DNA from: Annona cherimola | Taxonomy: Eukaryota; Streptophyta; Magnoliopsida; Magnoliales; Annonaceae | Direction: 5' to 3' | Assembly (NCBI GenBank): GCA_030490835.1 | Contig: CM059973.1 | Coordinates: forward strand, 51,960,008 to 52,024,007 | DNA length: 64,000 nucleotides | Position numbers and translations under genes: made by a program | Shown: piece by piece, positions 57,679-64,000 of the stretch | How positions within the stretch are numbered: position 1 is the first letter of the stretch | Layout: each line of letters opens with the position of its first letter | The notes under the pieces: model-generated | The model's input: the letters and a program-made list of their open reading frames with translations, nothing else | Database searches by the model: none | What the model was told of the DNA's origin: nothing

Positions 57679-59029
57679 ATATCAAGGCATCATAACTCAT
57701 CCTTTAAGAGTTATTTATGAACCATATTGATGGCTCATGATTTGAGAGTGAAAACCTTGATTTAAATGATTCAAAACTTAGATTTCACTTATTTGAATTG
57801 AATCTAACTTGAATCCAACTTGTTTAGCTTGGTTCCTTCTCTTTTTCTTCCTTCTTTTTTCTCCTCTTTTTTGCTTCTTCCTTGATGGTTTTGACAAGCC
57901 CAAGGTTGCCTCACTTAGAAAATTTTGAGAGATTTTTCTCTCCCCCTTCTCATGTGCACATTTTTGTGAATGTGGCCCCCTTTTTATAATTTTTAACCAG
58001 CCCATGGGACCCACTTCGCCACATGTCATGAGGGTAATTTAATTCTAACTTATCCCTTGATGACATGACAATTTTATATCCAAATAAAATACCCATTTAA
58101 TAATGATAAAAAATCATCAAAATCCATGCATTAATGGAATGCATTGATGTCCACTAGGTGAAGCCCCCATTAGGCATGTTGTTTGACATTTTTATGCCTC
58201 AATTTCCACATATTTATGTGTCCATTTACTTCATCTTGGTGTTAGGATATTTAGATATGCATTTTAGGATTTTTAAAAATCCAAATTTCATGCCATATAT
58301 GCCCTTGGTCGTCCATGGCATTGACATATCACCTATGCTCTATTTTGAGCTACATATTAGGTAAACCAATGCATTTAAACCCTTACTTTTCCACGGATTT
58401 TACCATTAAATAAATTCATAAAGTTCAGCTCCATTCACCTCCATTTGACACCTTGCATAACATTAAACTAAGTCATTTAACTCACTTGCTTTAACATAAA
58501 TGCTATGGTAGTCTAGGGTATACAAAGTCAATGCTAGGCACTTTTTTCAAATTAAGCACTTCCCCATGATAATTAGATTAATCCAAACCACTCATACCAT
58601 AGATTTCATAATTTTATTCAATCGTTTCAAATTAAACCGACATTTCTAGTCAAGTTATGAGCCTTTGAAAATAACCTTAGAGTGTGAGATTAATAATAAA
58701 TAATTATCACCTTACTCTCATTATATTTGCCTTAATCCAATCCATACATAAGGTCGAGCCCAAAGTCATGAGCTTACTTTTCAAATTTCATCTCATTTCG
58801 CCTTACAGGCGTCAAGTTATGAATTTTCTACGATTTCAAACGTAATTCCATAATTTCTATTTTAATCTCCATTAATTTAAATCATGGAAATTTAAATAAA
58901 TATTCATGCCACGTTAGCATATTCTAATCCTCATTAAGCCCCTTTAGTCATCTTGACTCACATTTGGCTTTGGCGATTAGTCTTAATCACCATTCTTAAT
59001 TTCAAACCCTAATTGCAAAATTCATCGAT
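57679..59029 (-). mobile_element. family-F LTR remainder, reverse (F4 or F5)
   Basis: The sequence is the reverse of F1 from about 10460 to 11840, including the GGCATCATAA...CCTTTAAG block and AAACCCTAATTGCAAAATTCATC. It ends about 110 bases before the expected LTR terminus. About 1.5 kb expected between 51215 and 57679 is absent. The 57778-58029 frame is a purine-rich leader, not a gene. Confidence 0.7.
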
Positions 59030-59840
59030 GGTCCCCTCTACATGTGGCCAATCCACTAAGGAAAAGGCAGGAGGCCAACGACGCCCTCCCTGAAATGGGA
59101 GAAGATTGAATGGATGGTCCCCTAGCTAGCGGGCCCTCACATGAAAGGTTTCTTCTCCATAGGTGGAATGATCACTTGGTAAGTGTCACTGTCGAATGAG
59201 AAAAAATGAATACATTTGCATGCGATTTCCTCATAAGCAGCCCAAGATTTGGGACATGAGAGTGTTTATATGAAATGTTTTTGCAAATGCATTGTTTATG
59301 AAAAGTGCCTAGAAATAGGAACGAAAATGTTTTCAAGAAAAGGTTTGCCAAAACAAAAAAGAGAAAAAATGAAAAATGCTTGCTTATTAAGTATTTATAC
59401 TCACGTTTTGTTTTTCCAATCCTAGACAGGTACAAAGTTCAGGCAGAAGTGGAAGTGGCCCTAGAGAAAACCTAAAGGTATAATTGATTGCAGGACAAGT
59501 ATGAATGAATGTGTGCAGTGATCATGAAAATTTTAATTTATGGATATGTATGATGTGAACAGATAAGTGGTTATGTTGATAATTCTATGAGAATTTGATT
59601 TATGAAGTTATAAGATTTAAGTGATCAAGTTGCCAGTTTATAAGTAACATGTAAAGTTAATTACAAGTACATGTTTCTTGTAATAGATGAAGGGAATGAA
59701 AAGAAAAGAAATTTTTTTTTGCTAAACGAAATAAATTCAAAAATCCTACCGCGTGAACAGGGCAACAATCCTGTGTCACATTTATGAACCGAATACGATC
59801 TCAGAGTAAGGCTCCGGTGGCTCGGGTTGGAGGTGCCACA
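59030..59840 (+). mobile_element. family-F LTR end fragment, forward (probably F3)
   Basis: It begins in GGTCCCCT near the ACGACGCCCTCCC block and runs in forward order to GGAGGTGCCACA, the family-F end. It fits as the rest of F3, with a deletion at the join. Confidence 0.65.
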
Positions 59841-60223
59841 ATCCATTAAAGTTTTATATATAAATGTAAATCCCTTGGTTGGTTATTTTTTCTTGCTAAG
59901 TCCTCTCCCCTTACCTAATTTTGATTTTTCAATGCTCTCCTAATTCCATTTTGCTATTATTGCTGTATTTTCATTTTTCCTACACCAAAAATACTTTCTC
60001 GCTTCTCCCTACGAGATCATTGTCTACCGAAGTCTAGGCCTTTGGGTCGTTTGCTATACAACCCGTTAACAACATTCCAACCCGTTTATTAACTGAGTTG
60101 TAAATGGATTAGGGTTGAGGTTTTTTAAATAGGTTAATAAATATATTAGGGTTGAGATATTTTAAATGGGTTAGTATTAGGATTAGTCTCCAACATGTCC
60201 AACCTGATCTGTTAACAACCTTA
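59841..60223. mobile_element. right part of a possible hAT-like element
   Basis: From about 60020 there are many CAACCCGTT, AATAGGTTAATAAA and GGGTTAG phrases like those at 45735-45956, ending GTTAACAACCTTA. The first 180 bases (59841-60020) are unassigned. The Athila/Tat-like frame resumes directly after it. Confidence 0.35.
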
Positions 60224-60817
60224 CTACCAAGCGATACAGAACCTAACTTAAGAGGAAAAAAGCAGTGCAAAGCTGTTTATCTCTAAAGTGGTAAAGTATT
60301 AATAGACTTAGTCCAAGCTCAAGATGAAGAAAGTGACCTTAAAGACACAACACACAAAAGATCCTATACAATTTGAGGAATCTATTGCTGGTGAAGAAAG
60401 AGACAACCAAATAGGCAAATCTTTAGATAGCAATGAGCAACCAAGGAAGGTAACTTCTAATTTACCTATTTCTAAACCACCACCTCCTTTTCCACAGAGG
60501 TAGTAGAAGGCGAAAGAGGATGTCAAATTCAAAAAATTCTTGAATGTGTTGAAACAACTGCATATCAACATCCTTTTCGTAGAAACAATTGAATAGATGC
60601 CAAGCTATGCAAAATTCTTGAAGAACATTTTATCCAAAAAGAAAGGTCTCATTGATTTTGAGATGGTGGCAATGTCAGAAGAATGTAGTGCTATAATGCA
60701 GAACAATTTGCCATCAAAATTGAAAGATTATGAAAATTTTACTATCCCTTGTACTATTGGTACTAAGTATTTTGGAAAAGCATTTTGTGATTTGGGTGTA
60801 ATCATATATTTATTTTT
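60224..60817 (+). pseudogene. Athila/Tat-like gag-protease region, part 3
   Basis: The reading goes LPSDTEPN, a Glu/Lys-rich linker, PPPPFPQR, then MPSYAKFLKNILSKKKGL, EECSAIMQNNLPSKLKDYEN and FTIPCTIGTKYFGKAFCDLG. This is the familiar Athila/Tat stretch leading into the protease, where CDLGAS would carry the active site; here Ala-Ser is replaced by Val-Ile. Several stops and frame changes are present. A LINE fragment interrupts it at 60818. Confidence 0.85.
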
Positions 60818-61419
60818 GAGAACTGGATGAGGAACCAATTAAGATTTTAGATAAGTAGTAACGAGAACTAATCGCTTTCGGTACTTAGGATCAATAGTTC
60901 AAGACAACGGGGAAATTGAGAAAGATATAATACATAGAATTCAAGCAGGATGGAAGAAATGGAGATGTGCGTCAGGAATTTTATGTGACCGTTGAGTTCC
61001 AATAAAATTAAAAGAAAAATTTTATACGATTAGACCTACTATGCCTTATGGGGCAGAATGTTGGACAGTTAAAGAACAACATATACAAAAAATGAGCGTA
61101 GCGAAAATGAGAATGTTAAGGTGGATCAGTGGTAAAACAAGAAAAGATAAAATTAGGAATGAAATAATTCGAGAAAACTTAAAAGTGAGACCAATTTATG
61201 ATAAAATGAGAGAAAATAGATTAAGATGGTTTGTTCATGTTAAAAGGAGAATGAGAGGAAGACCCAAAAAACATGAATGAAATTAATTAAATAAGATTTA
61301 AAAATATTATAAATTGCAGAAAATCTAGTCTTAAATCGCCAAGAATGGCGTAATAGAATGCATGCAGTCGACGCCACCTAGGTGGGAAATGACTTATGAT
61401 GATGATGATGATGATAAAC
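60818..61419 (+). mobile_element. 5'-truncated RTE-type LINE
   Basis: The insert encodes the end of an RTE-clade reverse transcriptase: FRYLGSIVQDNGEIEKDI, HRIQAGWKKWRCASGILCD, MPYGAECWTVKEQHIQKMSV and MRENRLRWFVHVKRRMRGRP, with frame changes. It ends in a (GAT)n run at 61398-61416, typical of RTE 3' ends. TTATTTTT flanks it on both sides (60810-60817 and 61420-61427), a likely target duplication. Only about 600 bp of an element of several kb was inserted, as is usual for LINEs. Confidence 0.85.
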
Positions 61420-62430
61420 TTATTTTTAAAAAAATTAGGGATAGGTCATGCAAAGTCTACTAACATTACCTTGTAGCTCCCAGATCTAACAATCACATAT
61501 CCTAAAGGCATAATTGAAGATGTGCTTGTGAAAGTTGATAAGTTCATATTTCTAGTTGATTTTGTGGTTATGAACTATGAGGAGGATCGTGATGTCTCAA
61601 TTATTCTTGGATGACCCTTTTTGGTGATAGGTCATGCTCTTGTCAACATAGAAAAAGAAGAATTAATAATGCAACTGCAAGATCAAAAAATCACATTGAA
61701 TGTGTTTAGAGCGATGAAGTTTGTAGATGATACTAAAGAATGCTCTACAGTTTCTGTCCCCAATGAAGCCCCAAAGGTGTCTTTTTCAAAATTTTATGAT
61801 TGATGCATTTGAAGCTTCTCTTTTAGGTTTGACAGAGAAAGAAAAGGAGGAATTCATTGAAATCGCAAAAACTCTTGATCATACACCAAGGATCCCAAGA
61901 GCAAAAGATACTTTTGAAAGACTAGAGATTGATCCTAAGATGTTTCAACCACCAAAACCTTCCATAGTGGAACCACCAAAATTGGAGCTTAAACCTCTTC
62001 CCACACATTTGAGGTATACTTATTTAGGTTCTAATTCTACTCTTTCTATTATTATTTTACTTCACTTTAGTAGCAAGAGAAGTTACTCTGAGTTTTAAGA
62101 GAGTACAATAAGATTAATGGATGGACTATTGCAGATATAAGAGAATCAACCCATCCTTTTGCATACATAAAATTCTACTAGAGGACTGTCATAAATCATC
62201 AATAGAGCAATAGTGCCGTTTGAATCTAATCACGAAGGAAGTTGTGAAGAATCAAATTTTAAAGTGAGTTGATGCGGGTGTGATCCACCCGATCTCAGAC
62301 AGTTGATGGTTAGTCCTACCTAGTGTGTTCCAATGAAAGGAGGCATGATTATTGTTAAACATGACCACAATGAAATCATTCCTACTCATATAGTCATAGG
62401 ATGGGAGTGTATATGGACAATCGCATGCTC
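61420..62430 (+). pseudogene. Athila/Tat-like protease to RT N-terminus, part 4
   Basis: It resumes the interrupted frame: LPDLTITYPKGIIEDVLVKV, DKFIFLVDFVVMNYEEDRD, then LELKPLPTHLRYTYLGSNST, the junction block before RT. From 62100 the RT start is recognisable (NGWTIADIRES; KFY*RTVINHQ with stops) but heavily degraded, and it fades before 62430. No catalytic RT part is left in the window. Confidence 0.85.
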
Positions 62431-62710
62431 AAGAAAGTGGTGTGTCACTTTTATATCATGCATTTTGAATATTAATTGAGAAAATTTTGAGTTTTTAAAA
62501 TATTTTGAATCATATTTTGATTGATTTAGCTTTACTTAGCACAAAACACTCATAATTGACTGATTCATGCAAAATAGGAAAGTACATGCAAATTTGGGGC
62601 TGAGGATCACTTAGAAATAACATATTTTGACATAAAAAAAAGGTTAACTAAGCATGACTAAGTTACCACGTCGAAGGGCTCAAAAAATGCTTTCCGTTGA
62701 TATATTGTGG
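62431..62710. other. AT-rich sequence between the gypsy remnant and the next LTR
   Basis: Nothing recognisable is seen. It may be decayed retrotransposon internal sequence. Confidence 0.4.
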
Positions 62711-63055
62711 TGTAATACCCCGAGTACTAGTAATTATGTAAATAGATTGTTGTAGGTGAGATTTGACTGGTTGATTTGGATGAATGATGGAAATGGACTT
62801 AATTGTATAGTTAAGCCCAAAAGAGTTGTGACAATGAAAATGATCGAGGATCATTAATAAGAACCATGATTTTATGAGAATGATTCTCAAAATGATTGAA
62901 ATGTGTTTATGATGCTTGGGAATGAATTTGATATGATAATTGAGAATTGAGTCATTTGAGGGTAATAGTGAAAATTCGGTAGGTAATGAACTTGATGTGC
63001 AAAATTTTGGAATGACCTAGAACATAATGATTTCTAGAATGGATAAGATTGTAGA
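62711..63055 (+). mobile_element. family-F LTR start (F6), forward, interrupted
   Basis: TGTAATACCCCGAG is a family-F start. After 345 bases a reverse family-F LTR begins. The remainder is outside the window. Confidence 0.65.
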
Positions 63056-64000
63056 TGTGGCACCCCAACCCAAGCGTCACATCCTGAGCTTTACTCCGGG
63101 ACCGTTATTGATTGGTAAACGTGATCAGGATGTTGCCTTGTCACACGGTGGGTCTGTTAGATATTTATCCATTTAGCCTTTACTCCTTAGGAGTTAATAT
63201 CATCATGCATATTTCATTTTTTTAATCATTTTGCCCACTTAGGCCATCATTAGGACTTATTATAGAATCCATATTTATTCACAACATGGCAAGACATGCA
63301 TCCAACATATGTCCATAAAATTCTTTTATCAATACATTTCAAGCCATAATGTAAACTTCGTACATTCATTCAACCATAATGTCATACACAGGTAATCATA
63401 AAATTATCTTTCTTCATCGTTTGACCTGTGCTTCTCTGCCATCTCCATCCTTTCACCTATTTTAGGGTTTGAAAAACAAAACGTGAGTCGAAACTCAATA
63501 AGCAAGCTATATAGTTTTCAGGCAATTTATTTTATAGGCAAAAATTTTCATTTAAACACATCTTTGAAAAGCATCAATATACCCACTCGTGGATATATAA
63601 TAAAAACATGAGCTTTATACCCATCACGGGTATATCGTAAATAATGCAATGCATTAACATAAATCATGAACATCATAAGATGGAAGCTAGCTAGGCAACC
63701 ATCCATCTCTGTCTTCTCCCATCTTAGGGAGGGCGTCACCGGCCTTGGGCCTATCTTAGCGACTTGATCACACTAAAGCGGGACAATCGGTCCGCTTATA
63801 CCTTTGAGGTGGACTTAATGCCTTGTGCACATGAACTTATCATAAACATGATCTTTAATATGCTACCATGATTTTTTCATACATAAACTTTTGAATTGTC
63901 ATTTTTCATCGACATTTGATAAAGCATTGTGCAAATCATTTATCACAAGTTAAAACAACATTTCAACACATATTGAGATAAAGGAATGACCATCCTTAAA
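63056..64000 (-). mobile_element. family-F LTR (F7), reverse, runs off the window
   Basis: It begins TGTGGCACCCCAACCC and shows the blocks of F2 and F4: TTTACTCCGGGACCG, GATTGGTAAACGTGATCAGG, GAGTCGAAACTCAATAAGC and CGGTCCGCTTA. The window ends inside it. Confidence 0.8.

Noticed and set aside
61041..61280. An independent 79-codon gene
   Set aside because: It is the C-terminal part of the RTE LINE reverse transcriptase, not a separate gene.

Overview
The window is nuclear DNA from a flowering plant and is made almost entirely of nested transposable elements. The plant origin rests on Ty1/copia and Ty3/gypsy retrotransposons primed by initiator tRNA-Met (TGGTATCAGAGC next to the LTRs), a pentatricopeptide (PPR) fragment, a FAR1-related fragment and a high A+T background. 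I see no intact host gene, rRNA, tRNA or CRISPR array. The species cannot be named from this sequence.

Layout. 1-7060: three stacked Sirevirus-like copia remnants on the minus strand (A inserted in B, B in the LTR of C). 7061-10371: quiet AT-rich DNA with one PPR fragment. 10377-17340: a solo LTR of about 4 kb (family F, 5-bp duplication TCATC) with a 3-kb LTR of the same family inserted backwards in it (duplication ATGAT). 17346-19134: quiet. 19135-28574: a nearly complete minus-strand Tekay/Del-like chromovirus with both LTRs, PBS, PPT, gag-pro-RT-RNase H-integrase-chromodomain, and an unusual extra reading frame ahead of gag. 28575-29461: host-like flank with a pyrimidine-rich leader. 29462-43176: a complete plus-strand Sirevirus (D) with duplication ATAAT and an envelope-like frame after pol. 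Its gag is broken by a 1.5-kb solo LTR and by a non-autonomous hAT-like element. 43182-62430: a FAR1-related fragment abuts an Athila/Tat-like gypsy remnant, which has been split by a solo LTR, an RTE LINE, and a stack made of a possible hAT element, several family-F LTRs and a second Sirevirus (E, 51216-57678). 62711-64000: another forward/reverse pair of family-F LTRs.

The most interesting points are comparisons between copies. Sirevirus E lacks exactly a segment that in Sirevirus D starts with GTAACT, contains TACTAAC and ends with a pyrimidine tract plus CAG. It looks like a retrocopy of a spliced gag-pol RNA. Sirevirus LTRs carry arrays of the palindrome AAGTCGACTT, and a small copy of the array sits before the envelope-like frame. 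The family-F LTRs carry internal tandem repeats of about 175 bp, and copies repeatedly lie inside one another. The chromovirus has a gag-upstream frame with PKAVDV-type repeats and two degenerate zinc knuckles.

Most coding regions are decayed and are entered as pseudogenes. All family assignments come from reading motifs by eye; no database search was run.
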